A DNA stretch of 32,406 nt from Gammaproteobacteria bacterium (GCA_003567855.1 PWYM01000165.1:1-32406), one strand, 5' to 3'. Shown: positions 8,379 through 17,759, numbered from the stretch's first letter. Translations and numbers: made by a program. Notes: generated by a model from the letters alone, not told the origin.

Positions 8379-9010
8379 CCGCGCTGCCCCGCGATGCGCG
8401 TGAAGTCGCGGGCGATGGTCGCCGGATCGTGCGGCATGCCGAACACCGCGGCGAGGCGCCCCTGCGGGTCGACCAGGAACACCGCGCTGGTGTGGTCGAC
8501 GTCGTAGTCGCCGTGTTCGTCGCGCTGGCTGCGCAGCACCGCGATGCCCATCTCCTGCGTCAGCCGGTCGATGCCTTCGCGGTCACCGGTAATGCCGAGA
8601 AACGACGGATCGTAGTAGTCGATGTAGCCGGCGACGGTTTCGGGGTCGTCGCGTTCGGGGTCCACCGACACGAACACCACACCCGGCGCGTCGGCACCCT
8701 GCGAGGCGAGCGTGCCGCGCACCTGCGCGAGCTGCTGCAGTGTCATCGGGCAGATGTCGGGGCAGTGCGTGAACCCGAAGAACACGAGCTGCCATTCGCC
8801 GGTGAAGACCGATTCGTCGATGGTGCGGCCATGATGGTCGAGCAGCGAAAACGCCGGGACCGGACGCGGCTCGTTGAGCACCGTCGCCGAGACGTCGGCG
8901 AACGGGTCGTCGTCGCGCCCGGGGAGCGTCTGCTGGCCGAGCCAGAAACCGCCGGCTGCGGCGAGCACCGCGGCGATGATGATGATCAGTTGAGGGCCCT
9001 GGAGTTTCAT
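8375..9010 (-). CDS. SCO1/SenC-family copper chaperone / thioredoxin-like protein
   Basis: A 211-aa protein with an N-terminal membrane anchor (LIIIIAAVLAAAGGFWLG, about residues 8-25) and a thioredoxin-fold domain facing the periplasm. The copper motif CxxxC is in THCPDICPM and the distal histidine is in DVDHTSAVFLVD. SCO proteins help load copper into the CuA centre of cytochrome c oxidase subunit II. The start MKLQGPQLI at 9010 is chosen because the 50 residues added by the track have no signal-peptide character and cross the intergenic region. First gene of the minus-strand operon; the next gene, PCuAC, overlaps it by 4 bp. A strong -10 lies only 6 nt before the ATG. Confidence 0.93.
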   Translation of the reverse strand: MKLQGPQLIIIIAAVLAAAGGFWLGQQTLPGRDDDPFADVSATVLNEPRPVPAFSLLDHHGRTIDESVFTGEWQLVFFGFTHCPDICPMTLQQLAQVRGTLASQGADAPGVVFVSVDPERDDPETVAGYIDYYDPSFLGITGDREGIDRLTQEMGIAVLRSQRDEHGDYDVDHTSAVFLVDPQGRLAAVFGMPHDPATIARDFTRIAGQRG

Positions 9011-9016
9011 CCGGCG

Positions 9017-9025
9017 ATTATCCCA
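9017..9025 (-). promoter_or_regulatory. Putative extended -10 promoter of the SCO operon, leaderless
   Basis: Read on the minus strand the site is TGGGATAAT: an extended -10 (TGn) with GATAAT at 9022-9017. Only six bases (CGCCGG) separate it from the ATG at 9010, so normal sigma-70 spacing puts the transcription start on or next to the A of the start codon. No convincing -35 or Shine-Dalgarno is visible. This would drive SCO-PCuAC-psd-epmA-msrC. Confidence 0.5.
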
Positions 9026-9073
9026 TACGGGCGTTGCAGTATCATCTGGGGTCGTCCATGCGAAGCCGCCACC

Positions 9074-9970
9074 TTGACCGAAGCGTGTTCCACCCGTGTC
9101 GAAGACGCCATCGACGCCGCCGCGGCGCGGCTGGCTGGCGCCGGCGTGCATTTCGGCCATGGGGCCGATGACGCGTACGGCGACGCGATCATGCTGCTCG
9201 CCGGTGCGAGCGGGCTCGCGCTCGACGCGCTGATGGGCGACGCCGGGCGCGCGCTCGACGCGGCGACCCTCGAGCGCCTCGATGCCCTCGTCGACGTGCG
9301 CATCCGCACGCGGCGTCCGGCGGCGTACCTCATCGGCCGGGCCTGGTTTGCCGGCCTCGAGTTCGAGGTCGACGAGAGCGTACTCGTGCCGCGCTCACCG
9401 CTCGCGGAGTTTCTCGCCGACGGCGGCTCGCCGTGGCTCGACCCCGAGGCGGTCACGCGCGTGCTGGACCTCGGCACCGGTTCGGGTTGCATCGCCGTCG
9501 CCGCTGCACTTGCGTTCCCGAATGCCCGCGTCGACGCCGCCGACGTGTGTCCGCGCGCGCTTGCGCTCGCGGCGCGCAACATCGCCCGTCACGTCCCGGA
9601 CGGCCGCGCGCGCGCGGTTCGGTCCGACCACTTCGACGGGCTCGCAGGCGAACGCTACGACCTGATCGTGTCGAACCCCCCCTACGTGCCCGAAGCGCGC
9701 GTCGACGCGCTGCCGCCGGAATACCGCCACGAACCGCGCTTGGGCCTCGCCGCGGGCGCCGATGGGCTGGATTCGGTCCGGGCGATCCTTCATGATGCCG
9801 CGGCTCACCTTCGCCCCGGGGGCGTGCTCGTCGTCGAGGTGGGCGAGAGCGACGAGGCGGTCGCGGAGGCGTTCCCGAAGCTGCCGTTCACGTGGCTCGA
9901 GTTCGAGCACGGCGGCGAGGGCGTGTTCCTGCTGACCCGGGAAGCGCTCGCGCCCGCACACGGCTGCTGA
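9074..9970 (+). CDS. prmB: Ribosomal protein uL3 glutamine methyltransferase PrmB
   Basis: A 298-aa class I SAM methyltransferase of the HemK/PrmB family. Motif I is [16 protein letters not shown] and the glutamine-binding motif is [10 protein letters not shown] (Asn201). It aligns along its length with E. coli PrmB (310 aa): [43 protein letters not shown] and [18 protein letters not shown], which separates it from release-factor-specific PrmC. It methylates a glutamine of ribosomal protein L3. No in-frame ATG lies near the expected start, so I take the TTG at 9074 ([13 protein letters not shown]). The long track ORF starting at 8195 runs antisense through SCO and PCuAC and is not real upstream of this point. 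aroC follows 17 bp downstream, the order prmB-aroC known in other gammaproteobacteria. Confidence 0.92.
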   Translation: MTEACSTRVEDAIDAAAARLAGAGVHFGHGADDAYGDAIMLLAGASGLALDALMGDAGRALDAATLERLDALVDVRIRTRRPAAYLIGRAWFAGLEFEVDESVLVPRSPLAEFLADGGSPWLDPEAVTRVLDLGTGSGCIAVAAALAFPNARVDAADVCPRALALAARNIARHVPDGRARAVRSDHFDGLAGERYDLIVSNPPYVPEARVDALPPEYRHEPRLGLAAGADGLDSVRAILHDAAAHLRPGGVLVVEVGESDEAVAEAFPKLPFTWLEFEHGGEGVFLLTREALAPAHGC

Positions 9971-9987
9971 GGAACGATACCAGGCAC

Positions 9988-11094
9988 ATGTCCGGCAACA
10001 CTTTCGGCAGGCTGTTTACCCTCACCACGTTCGGCGAGAGCCACGGGCCGGCGCTCGGCGCGATCGTCGACGGCTGCCCGCCCGGCCTCGAGCTCGACGA
10101 GGCGCGCATCCAGGCCGACCTCGAGCGCCGCCGCCCGGGACGCTCGCGCCACGTCACGCAGCGCCGCGAACCGGATCGCGTGCGCATCCTTTCCGGCGTG
10201 TTCGAAGGCGTGACCACCGGCACGCCGATCGGCCTGCTCGTCGAAAACGCCGACCAGCGTTCGCGCGACTACGAGAAGATCCGCGACCGCTTCCGTCCCG
10301 GTCATGCCGACTACACCTACCTGCACAAGTACGGCCTGCGTGACCATCGCGGCGGCGGACGGGCCTCGGCGCGCGAGACGGTGATGCGCGTCGCTGCCGG
10401 CGCGATTGCCCGCCACTACCTGGCGACGCGCCTCGGCGTGCGCATCCGCGGCTACCTGTCGCAGCTCGGCTCCATCACGCTCGCCGCCGAAGATCTCGAC
10501 GCGGTAGACGACAACCCGTTCTTCTGCGCCGAGCCCGCGAAGCTCGAGATGCTCGACGCGTTCATGACCGAGCTGCGCCGCGACGGCGACTCCATAGGCG
10601 CGCGCATCACGGTGGTCGCCAGCGGCGTGCCGGTCGGGCTCGGCGAGCCCGTGTTCGACAAGCTCGACGCCGACATCGCCCACGCGATGATGGGCATCAA
10701 CGCCGTCAAGGGCGTGGAGATCGGCGACGGGTTCGCGTGCATCGCGAGCCGCGGCTCGGAGTTCCGCGACGAGCTCACGCCCGACGGTTTCGTGAAGAAT
10801 GCGTCGGGCGGCACGCTCGGCGGCATTTCTTCGGGGCAGGACATCGTCGTCAGCATCGCGCTCAAGCCCACGTCGAGCATCACGCGCAGCGGACGCACCG
10901 TCGACGCGGCCGGAGAGGCGGTCGACATCCGCACCACCGGGCGTCACGACCCGTGCGTGGGCCTGCGCGCGACGCCGATCGCCGAGGCGATGCTCGCGCT
11001 GACGCTGATGGACCACTGGCTCCGCCACCGCGGGCAGAACGCCGATGTCGAATCATCGGCCGCCCGCATCCCCGGCCGCGCCGACGGGCGCTGA
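9988..11094 (+). CDS. aroC: Chorismate synthase
   Basis: A 368-aa enzyme for the last shikimate step, converting 5-enolpyruvylshikimate-3-phosphate to chorismate with reduced FMN. All three family signatures are visible: [18 protein letters not shown] near the N-terminus, [20 protein letters not shown] centrally, and [21 protein letters not shown] toward the C-terminus. The start [20 protein letters not shown] at 9988 matches the family N-terminus; the 32 extra track residues overlap prmB. It probably shares a transcript with prmB, with asd 43 bp downstream. Confidence 0.98.
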   Translation: MSGNTFGRLFTLTTFGESHGPALGAIVDGCPPGLELDEARIQADLERRRPGRSRHVTQRREPDRVRILSGVFEGVTTGTPIGLLVENADQRSRDYEKIRDRFRPGHADYTYLHKYGLRDHRGGGRASARETVMRVAAGAIARHYLATRLGVRIRGYLSQLGSITLAAEDLDAVDDNPFFCAEPAKLEMLDAFMTELRRDGDSIGARITVVASGVPVGLGEPVFDKLDADIAHAMMGINAVKGVEIGDGFACIASRGSEFRDELTPDGFVKNASGGTLGGISSGQDIVVSIALKPTSSITRSGRTVDAAGEAVDIRTTGRHDPCVGLRATPIAEAMLALTLMDHWLRHRGQNADVESSAARIPGRADGR

Positions 11095-11137
11095 GGCCGG
11101 ATGACACCCACCACGGATTTCCCGAGGAAGTATTGAT

Positions 11138-12157
11138 ATGAAGAAAATCAACGTCGCTGTCGTCGGCGCGACCGGCCTGGTCGGCGAGACGATCATGAGC
11201 ATCCTCGAGCAGCGCAAGTTCCCCGTCGACACGCTGTACCCGCTCGCGAGCAGCCGCTCGGCGGGCAGCAAGGTGCGTTTCCGCGGCAAGGAGCACGTCG
11301 TCGAGGATCTTGCCGATTTCGACTTCTCGCAGGTGCAGATCGGGCTGTTCTCGGCCGGGGGTTCGGTATCGGCCGAGCATGCGCCGCGTGCGGCCGCCGC
11401 CGGCTGCGTCGTCATCGACAACACCTCGCACTTCCGCTACGACGACGACATCCCGCTGGTCGTGCCCGAGTGCAACGCCGCGCGCATCGCCGACCACACG
11501 ACGCGCGGCATCATCGCCAACCCCAACTGCTCGACGATCCAGATGCTCGTCGCGCTCAAGCCGCTGCACGACGCCGCGCACATCGAGCGCATCAACGTCG
11601 CGACCTACCAGTCGGTATCGGGTGCCGGGCGCAGCGCCGTCGAGGCGCTCGCGCGCCAGACCGGCGAGCTGCTCAATGGCCGCCCGGTCGAGCTCGAGGG
11701 CGCGGCCAAGCAGATCGCCTTCAACGCGCTGCCCCACATCGACGTCTTCCAGGACAACGGCTACACCAAGGAGGAAATGAAGATGGTCTGGGAGACGCGC
11801 AAGATCTTCGAAGACCCCGAGATCATGGTGAACCCGACGGCGGTGCGCGTCCCGGTGTTCTATTCGCATTCCGAGGCGGTGCACATCGAAACCCGCCGCA
11901 AGCTCGGCGCCGACGAGGCGCGGGCGCTGCTGGAAAAGGCGCCCGGGGTGTCGGTGCTCGACAGCCGCGAGACCGGCGGATATCCCACGGCCGTGACCGA
12001 AGGTGTGAACCATGACGCCGTCTGGGTCGGCCGGATCCGCGAAGATATCAGTCATCCGCGCGGGCTCGACCTGTGGGTGGTGTCCGACAACATCCGCAAG
12101 GGCGCCGCGCTGAACAGCGTGCAAATTGCGGAAATATTGGTCGATAAGTACTTGTAA
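11138..12157 (+). CDS. asd: Aspartate-semialdehyde dehydrogenase
   Basis: A 339-aa NADPH-dependent enzyme that makes aspartate semialdehyde for lysine, methionine, threonine and diaminopimelate. The nucleotide-binding motif VVGATGLVGETI is at the N-terminus, the catalytic cysteine is Cys131 in NPNCST, and SGAGRSAVEAL follows. At about 339 aa with few insertions it resembles the usP-type/Gram-positive-like Asd (also found in Pseudomonas beside fimV) more than the 367-aa E. coli type. A clear AGGAAG precedes the ATG. It lies 119 bp before fimV, the classical neighbourhood. Confidence 0.97.
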   Translation: MKKINVAVVGATGLVGETIMSILEQRKFPVDTLYPLASSRSAGSKVRFRGKEHVVEDLADFDFSQVQIGLFSAGGSVSAEHAPRAAAAGCVVIDNTSHFRYDDDIPLVVPECNAARIADHTTRGIIANPNCSTIQMLVALKPLHDAAHIERINVATYQSVSGAGRSAVEALARQTGELLNGRPVELEGAAKQIAFNALPHIDVFQDNGYTKEEMKMVWETRKIFEDPEIMVNPTAVRVPVFYSHSEAVHIETRRKLGADEARALLEKAPGVSVLDSRETGGYPTAVTEGVNHDAVWVGRIREDISHPRGLDLWVVSDNIRKGAALNSVQIAEILVDKYL

Positions 12158-12276
12158 GTTATAGTGCGGCCGGTCAATCGTACATAATGTGGCGGGGGTG
12201 CCGGCGTAGGGGCCGGCAGTACGGGGACGATCCGCTTCACGGCGCGGGTCGCGCGGTCAGCTCGGTGGGAGTTTGG

Positions 12277-15200
12277 ATGACACGTCTACTGGCCTCTTGG
12301 AGTCTGGCCGCGCTGCTGGTGTTGCCGCAGGGTGCACTGGCGCTGGGTCTGGGCAGCGTAGAGCTGCGTTCCGCGCTCAATCAGCCGCTGCAGGCGGAAA
12401 TCCCGCTCACCGACATCTCGGCCGAAGAGCTGGCGTCGGTGCGCGTGCGCGCCGCCTCGCTGGAAGCCTTCGAGCGCTACGGCCTCGAGCGCACGGCGCT
12501 GATCAGTGACCTGAGCTTCGACGTCACGCGCGACGACGCCGGTCGTCCGATCGTTCGGGTGCGCTCGTCGCGCCCTGTGCGCGAACCCTTCCTGACCTTC
12601 CTCGTCGAGGCGACGTGGAACCGCGGGCGGCTGCTGCGCGAGTACACCGTGCTGCTCGACCCGCCCGACTTCATGCCCGAACCCGAGCGTGCCGAACCGG
12701 TCGCCGCGCCGCGCACCGGCACCGGGCAGGACGAGCGCGCCGGCCGCGTCGCGCCGCGCGCCGCCCCCGAACCCGAAACCCGTCCGGCCCCGCGTGAAAC
12801 CGCGCCGCCGCCGCGTCGCCGTGCCGACGACGGCCTCTACGTAGTGCAGCGCAACGAGACCCTGTGGGGCGTCGCCCAGGCGGTGCGCCCGGAGCAGGGG
12901 CTGACCACCAACCAGATCATGGTCGCGCTCTTCGAGGCCAACCCGGACGCGTTCGACGGCAACATCAACCGCCTGCGCGCCGGGGCCGAGCTGCGCGTGC
13001 CATCGGCCGACCAGATACGCGCCACCAGTGCCGGCGAGGCCACCGCGGCCGTGCAGCGCCAGCACGAGGCCTGGCGCGATGCGCCGCCGGCGACAGCGGC
13101 CGCGCGCGAGGAGCGCCTGCGGCTCGTGCCGCCCGACGAAGCCCCGGCCGCCGACGCGGCGCCGACCCGCGAGCCGCGTGAACGCACCGACCCGGCCGCG
13201 ACCGCGCGCGTGCGCGAGCTCGAGCGCGAATCCGGCGAGCTGCGCGACGAGGTCTCGACGCTGGCCTCGGAACTCGACGACACCCGCCGCCTGCTCGAGC
13301 TGCGCGACGAGGAGATGGCCGCGCTGCGTGAGCAACTGCAGGCGCTGCAGGCGGCCTCGCCCGACGCGCCACCGGTGGAAGACGCCCCCGACGCGGTGCC
13401 CGGCGTGGACCTCGAACGCGACGAGATCTTCGTCGACGACGAACCCCGCGAAGACGACGACCCGGCGGTCGCCGCCACCGATCCGGCGCCGACCCCCACG
13501 GAGCCGGTGACCGAACCCGAACCGGCGGCGCCGACGGCCACCGACCCGGCGCCGGTCGTGACCACGCCGACGCTGGCCGAACGCGCACTGGGCTGGCTCG
13601 CCGCGCCGGCACTGTGGATTGCACTCGGCCTCCTGGTCGTCGCTGCCGCGGGCCTGCTGTGGGTGCGCCGCCGGCGCCAGGCCGCTGTCGCCGATGACTG
13701 GGACGCGCTTGCCGATGATGTCGACGACGCCGGCGCGGATGTCGCCGCCGACGCAGACCTGCCGACCGCCGAAACCGCCCGCGACGGGCGCGCAGGCGCA
13801 GCCGCGGGTGGCGCGGCCGCCGGCGCTGGCGCTGCTGCAGCCGCCGCGTCCGGCATCGCGGCCACGCGTCACGACGCGCCGGACGCAGCCGAAGTGGGTC
13901 GCAGCGCAGCGGGCGGCGTCGTCGCCGCCGAGGTCGACGAGGGCGACCCGCTGGCCGAGGCCGATTTCCACATGGCGTACGGCCTGTACGACCAGGCCGC
14001 CGACCTGCTGGCCGATGCTGTCGCCGATCATCCCGAGCGCTCCGACCTGCGACTGAAGCTCGCCGAGGTGTACTTCGTCTGGGGCAACCAGGAAGGTTTC
14101 GTCGACGCCGCGCGGGCGCTGCGCGAGCACGTCGGCGACGGCGCCGAGTGGGACAAGGTCATGATCATGGGCAAGCAGCTTTGCCCGGATGACCCGCTGT
14201 TCGAAGGCCAGACCGCCGCCGGCGACATCGACGTCGAGATCGGCGACACCGGCGACAGCAGCATCCTCGAACTCGACTTCGACCTCGACACGAAAGCCGA
14301 CGCCGGTGACGACGCCGGTGACGACGCCACCGGCGACGTCGACTTCGCATTCGGCGACGAGTCCGGCGATGACGACGCGCGTGCCGCCGACGAGTTCACG
14401 CTCGGCATCGGGTCGCAGACCGCGACCAACATCGAGCGCAGTCTCACCGCCGGCGCAGATGACGACGAGGACGCCGCCACCGCCGAACGCCCGGCGATGC
14501 GCGACGCCGACGCACCGACAATGGAAAGCCCCGCGCTGCACGGCGACGCGGATGATGACGACGGCGCCGACAGTCCCACCGTCGAGCGCAGCGCACTCGA
14601 CGCGGACGACTGGGACGACGCCTCCACGATGGAAACCCCGACCATCGAGTCACCGCGCCCGGGCGGCTTCGACACCACTGACGACGACGAGTCGCTCGCC
14701 GCGACGCAGGAGTCGCAGACGCTGCGTACCCCGGCACCGACCGCCGGCGAAGCCGCGTCGTCAGAGTCCGAAGGCGAGTACACCGCGGAGATCGACCTCG
14801 ACGACCTCGGCCTCGACCTCGAAGGCCTCGAGTCCGAACTCGACGGCCCTGACGACTTTGGCAGCGGTGACGCGGACGGCGTCGCCGCCGGCCTGGACGT
14901 GTCGGCGGCCGACCAGTGGTCCGGAGACGTCGACGCGGAAGACGCCGACGGCGCCGGTGACACGCGCAGTCAGCCGCGCCCGTCGTTCGCGGACCCTCAG
15001 GGCGACTTCGATGCCGCCGATGCCGGCCTTGATGACCGCCTTGATGACCACCAGGATGACGATACCCGCGACCAGCCGCGCCCGGCGGGATTTGGCGCGG
15101 CTGACGCCGACGACGACAGCCACGCGGCCACCGAGGTCGGCGACGACCCGTTCGCCGCCACCGGCTCCAACGTGGATACATCGGAGACCGACACCGGCAT

Positions 15201-15996
15201 CAGCGACCCGTTCGCCGCGGCGGGTGGGGACAGCAGTCCCGACGACGAGTTCGACGACCTGCTCGAAAGCGCGCTCGACGGTGGCGATGACGCCACGCGG
15301 CGTCATGAGGCCGGCGCCGACCCGCTCGGTGAGAGCACCACGCGCCGCCAGCGCGTGCCTGATACCGGCGGCGGCGACGACAACCTGCTGTCGGCCACCG
15401 GCGTGACGCAGGTGCTCGACGAACGCATGTTCGACACGCAGCGCAGCGAGCGCGTGCTCGGCGACGACGAGGCGACGAAGCTGTCACCGTCGCTCAGCGA
15501 CTCGGGCCTGCGCCGCTCGTTTGAAGACGATGCCGAGAGTACCGCCCGCGTGCAGGTCCTCGGCGACGACGCCGGCGATGCCGGCGGTGCCGACGCGCAC
15601 GACCCCGACTCGACGTCGCGGCTGCAGAACCTGTCGGATCTCGACTTCGACCTCGGCGATGAAGGCGACACGGCGGGTGGCGACACCGTGGAGCAGCCCC
15701 GCGCGCAGCCCGAGGTCGATGACGAGTTCGCCAGCGCACTGTTCGGCGATGGCGTAACCGGCGTGGACCTGGACATCGGTACCGAGACCGACGTCGGTGG
15801 AGACGCCATGGGCAACGGCCGCGACGGCGAACCCGAGACCATGACCGAGGTCGGCACCAAGCTCGATCTCGCGCGCGCGTACATCGACATGGGCGACCCG
15901 GACGGCGCCCGCAGCATCCTCGACGAGGTGCTCGACGAGGGCGACCAGGCGCAACGCCAGGAAGCGCGCCAGCTCATCGACTCGTTGTCGGCCTGA
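12277..15996 (+). CDS. fimV: FimV, large polar LysM/TPR pilus-assembly protein
   Basis: A 1239-aa protein starting MTRLLASWSLAALLV; GGTGGGAG is placed well before the ATG at 12277, and the 30 extra track residues precede the signal peptide. Order: signal peptide to about residue 23; FimV N-terminal domain (LGLGSVELRSALNQPLQAEIPL); LysM at about 188-240 (YVVQRNETLWGVAQAV); a charged coiled coil at about 309-365 (VRELERESGELRDEVSTLA); one membrane span at about 441-465; TPR-like helices at about 557-620 (FHMAYGLYDQAADLLADA); a very acidic, low-complexity cytoplasmic stretch of more than 500 residues; and the conserved FimV C-terminal TPR motif (LDLARAYIDMGDPDGARSILDEVLDEG). FimV binds peptidoglycan and organises type IV pilus secretin assembly and polar signalling. 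It lies between asd and truA as in Pseudomonas. Confidence 0.95.
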   Translation: MTRLLASWSLAALLVLPQGALALGLGSVELRSALNQPLQAEIPLTDISAEELASVRVRAASLEAFERYGLERTALISDLSFDVTRDDAGRPIVRVRSSRPVREPFLTFLVEATWNRGRLLREYTVLLDPPDFMPEPERAEPVAAPRTGTGQDERAGRVAPRAAPEPETRPAPRETAPPPRRRADDGLYVVQRNETLWGVAQAVRPEQGLTTNQIMVALFEANPDAFDGNINRLRAGAELRVPSADQIRATSAGEATAAVQRQHEAWRDAPPATAAAREERLRLVPPDEAPAADAAPTREPRERTDPAATARVRELERESGELRDEVSTLASELDDTRRLLELRDEEMAALREQLQALQAASPDAPPVEDAPDAVPGVDLERDEIFVDDEPREDDDPAVAATDPAPTPTEPVTEPEPAAPTATDPAPVVTTPTLAERALGWLAAPALWIALGLLVVAAAGLLWVRRRRQAAVADDWDALADDVDDAGADVAADADLPTAETARDGRAGAAAGGAAAGAGAAAAAASGIAATRHDAPDAAEVGRSAAGGVVAAEVDEGDPLAEADFHMAYGLYDQAADLLADAVADHPERSDLRLKLAEVYFVWGNQEGFVDAARALREHVGDGAEWDKVMIMGKQLCPDDPLFEGQTAAGDIDVEIGDTGDSSILELDFDLDTKADAGDDAGDDATGDVDFAFGDESGDDDARAADEFTLGIGSQTATNIERSLTAGADDDEDAATAERPAMRDADAPTMESPALHGDADDDDGADSPTVERSALDADDWDDASTMETPTIESPRPGGFDTTDDDESLAATQESQTLRTPAPTAGEAASSESEGEYTAEIDLDDLGLDLEGLESELDGPDDFGSGDADGVAAGLDVSAADQWSGDVDAEDADGAGDTRSQPRPSFADPQGDFDAADAGLDDRLDDHQDDDTRDQPRPAGFGAADADDDSHAATEVGDDPFAATGSNVDTSETDTGISDPFAAAGGDSSPDDEFDDLLESALDGGDDATRRHEAGADPLGESTTRRQRVPDTGGGDDNLLSATGVTQVLDERMFDTQRSERVLGDDEATKLSPSLSDSGLRRSFEDDAESTARVQVLGDDAGDAGGADAHDPDSTSRLQNLSDLDFDLGDEGDTAGGDTVEQPRAQPEVDDEFASALFGDGVTGVDLDIGTETDVGGDAMGNGRDGEPETMTEVGTKLDLARAYIDMGDPDGARSILDEVLDEGDQAQRQEARQLIDSLSA
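14299..14322 (+). repeat. 12-bp tandem repeat in the fimV acidic region
   Basis: Two exact copies of GACGCCGGTGAC stand head to tail and a third copy decays (GACGCCACCGGC). They encode DAGDDAGDDATGD in the acidic cytoplasmic part of FimV. A similar imperfect Asp-rich repetition (DDRLDDHQDDD) occurs near 15030-15065. Such in-frame repeats suggest the linker evolves by slippage. Confidence 0.6.
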
Positions 15997-16054
15997 GTCA
16001 CTACCGGTCTCCGTCACGGCGCGGCGTACGCCGCGTCGTGCCTGGCCTGCACCC

Positions 16055-16828
16055 ATGCGCATCGCACTAGGCGTCGAATACGAAGGTGGCGGCTTCCACG
16101 GCTGGCAGTCGCAGCGCGACGGCGGCGGCGTCCAGGATCACCTCGAGGCCGCGCTCGCGCGCGTTGCCGCGGACCCGGTCGCGGTCGTCGGCGCCGGCCG
16201 CACCGACGCCGGCGTACACGCAACGGCGCAGGTCGCGCACTTCGACACGGGCTCACGGCGCAGCCCGCGCTCGTGGGTACTCGGCGCGAACAGCCACCTG
16301 CCGCCGACCGCGAGCGTGCAGTGGGCGTGCGAGGTCGCGCCGGACTTCCATGCCCGCTACAGCGCGCTCTACCGGCGTTACCGCTACACGTTGCTGTGCC
16401 GCCCGGCGCGCTCGGCGCTGTACCGTGACCGCGCCTGGTGGCTGCACCAGCGGGTCGACCCGTCGCGGCTGGCAGCCGCCGCGAGCCTGCTCCTCGGCGA
16501 GCGCGACTTCAGCGCGTTCCGCGCCGCGGCCTGCCAGGCGAAGCGCCCGTGGCGCCACCTGCAGCGCGTCGCGGTGCGCGCGGACGGCGAATTCATCCAC
16601 CTCGAGTTCACCGCCAACGCATTCCTGCACCACATGGTGCGCAATGTCGTCGGCAGCCTCGTGCGTGTCGCGACCGGCGAGGCCGAACCCGGCTGGATCC
16701 GCGACGTATTGGCCTCCGGAGACCGCCGGCTCGCCGGCATGACCGCACCGGCGCAGGGCCTGACGCTGGTCGAGGTCGCCTACGCCGATCACTGGGGCGT
16801 GCCGCCGGCGGGTGCTTCCACGCGCTGA
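16055..16828 (+). CDS. truA: tRNA pseudouridine(38-40) synthase TruA
   Basis: A 257-aa enzyme that converts uridines 38-40 in the anticodon arm of many tRNAs to pseudouridine. The catalytic aspartate is Asp51 in GRTDAGVHA. Other family blocks are [13 protein letters not shown] at the N-terminus, YRRYRYTLL, and [13 protein letters not shown]. The ATG at 16055 gives the usual [11 protein letters not shown] start. It follows fimV by 58 bp and precedes accD by 40 bp. The trpF gene that I recall between truA and accD in Pseudomonas is absent. Confidence 0.97.
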   Translation: MRIALGVEYEGGGFHGWQSQRDGGGVQDHLEAALARVAADPVAVVGAGRTDAGVHATAQVAHFDTGSRRSPRSWVLGANSHLPPTASVQWACEVAPDFHARYSALYRRYRYTLLCRPARSALYRDRAWWLHQRVDPSRLAAAASLLLGERDFSAFRAAACQAKRPWRHLQRVAVRADGEFIHLEFTANAFLHHMVRNVVGSLVRVATGEAEPGWIRDVLASGDRRLAGMTAPAQGLTLVEVAYADHWGVPPAGASTR

Positions 16829-16834
16829 AGGCTT

Positions 16835-16840
16835 TATCAT
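16835..16840 (+). promoter_or_regulatory. Possible -10 element upstream of accD
   Basis: TATCAT sits in the short truA-accD gap inside the only AT-rich patch (GGCTTTATCATTTG). No matching -35 was found, so this is only a candidate for an internal promoter feeding accD-folC-SPOR-cvpA-purF. The same hexamer occurs before prmB (9040-9045) and before the SPOR gene (19057-19062). Confidence 0.25.
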
Positions 16841-16868
16841 TTGCGCCCCACGCCAGCGCGGAGCCGAG

Positions 16869-17744
16869 ATGAACTGGTTCGACAAGATCATGCCCTCGCG
16901 CATCAAGACCCAGCACCGTTCGCGCACGGTGCCCGAAGGCGTGTGGGTGAACTGCCCGGCGTGCGGTGCGCACCTCTGGCGCCAGGAGCTCGAGCGCAAT
17001 CTCCACGTGTGCCCGAAGTGCAATCACCACATGCGCATCGGCGCGCGCGAACGCCTCGCGCAGTTCCTCGACCTCGACTCCGGCCGCGAGATCGGCGCCG
17101 AGCTCGAGCCGACCGATCCGCTGAAGTTCCGCGACAGCAAGAAATACCGCGATCGGCTCGTGCAGGCACAGAAGGCCACCGGCGAGCGCGACGCGCTGGT
17201 CGTGATGGCCGGCATGCTGAAGTCGATGCCGATCGTCGCCAGCGCGTTCGAGTTCCGGTTCATGGGTGGCTCGATGGGCTCGGTCGTCGGCGAGCGCTTC
17301 GTGCGCGGCGTCAACCACGCGATCGAGCAGGAATGCCCGGTCATCAATTTCTCGTCCAGCGGCGGGGCGCGTATGCAGGAGGCGCTGCTGTCGCTGCTGC
17401 AGATGGCCAAGACCGCGTCGGCGCTCAATGCGCTCGCACGCTCCGGCCAGCCGTTCATCTCGGTGCTCACCGACCCGACCACCGGCGGCGTATCGGCCAG
17501 CCTCGCGATGCTCGGTGACGTCAACGTCGCCGAGCCGAAGGCACTGATCGGCTTTGCCGGGCCGCGCGTCATCGAGCAGACGGTGCGCGAGACGCTGCCT
17601 GACGGCTTCCAGCGCAGCGAGTTCCTGCTCGATCACGGCGCGATCGACATGATCGTCGACCGGCGCAACATGCGCGACGAAGTCGCTGCACTGCTTGCGA
17701 AGTTCGCCGATCTGCCGGCGCCGGAACTGCCGGTAGTGGTCTGA
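16869..17744 (+). CDS. accD: Acetyl-CoA carboxylase carboxyltransferase subunit beta
   Basis: A 291-aa subunit that, with AccA, moves the carboxyl group from biotin to acetyl-CoA to make malonyl-CoA, the first step of fatty acid synthesis. The N-terminal zinc ribbon is intact (CPACGAHL and CPKCNHHM). The carboxyltransferase fold shows [31 protein letters not shown] and [16 protein letters not shown]. The start [13 protein letters not shown] at 16869 matches the family and is preceded by GGAG. It is followed by folC after 15 bp, the usual accD-folC pair. Confidence 0.98.
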   Translation: MNWFDKIMPSRIKTQHRSRTVPEGVWVNCPACGAHLWRQELERNLHVCPKCNHHMRIGARERLAQFLDLDSGREIGAELEPTDPLKFRDSKKYRDRLVQAQKATGERDALVVMAGMLKSMPIVASAFEFRFMGGSMGSVVGERFVRGVNHAIEQECPVINFSSSGGARMQEALLSLLQMAKTASALNALARSGQPFISVLTDPTTGGVSASLAMLGDVNVAEPKALIGFAGPRVIEQTVRETLPDGFQRSEFLLDHGAIDMIVDRRNMRDEVAALLAKFADLPAPELPVVV

Positions 17745-17759
17745 CGCGGCCGCCGACCC

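Noticed and set aside
8195-9073. N-terminal extension of the prmB frame in the ORF track
   Set aside because: It is antisense to SCO and PCuAC; homology to PrmB begins only near 9074.
10880-12124. 414-aa minus-strand ORF opposite aroC and asd
   Set aside because: Antisense to two well conserved genes; considered as a possible overlapping gene and dropped for lack of any motif.
12158-12276. Possible fimV promoter with CATAAT at 12183-12188
   Set aside because: The AT-rich patch is suggestive, but the best -35 (TTATAG at 18 bp) matches consensus at only about half the positions; not strong enough to list.
12286-14541. 751-aa minus-strand ORF opposite fimV
   Set aside because: It runs antisense to a protein with clear signal peptide, LysM and membrane segments; its sequence is Gly/Arg/Val-rich without recognisable motifs, as expected from GC-rich third positions.
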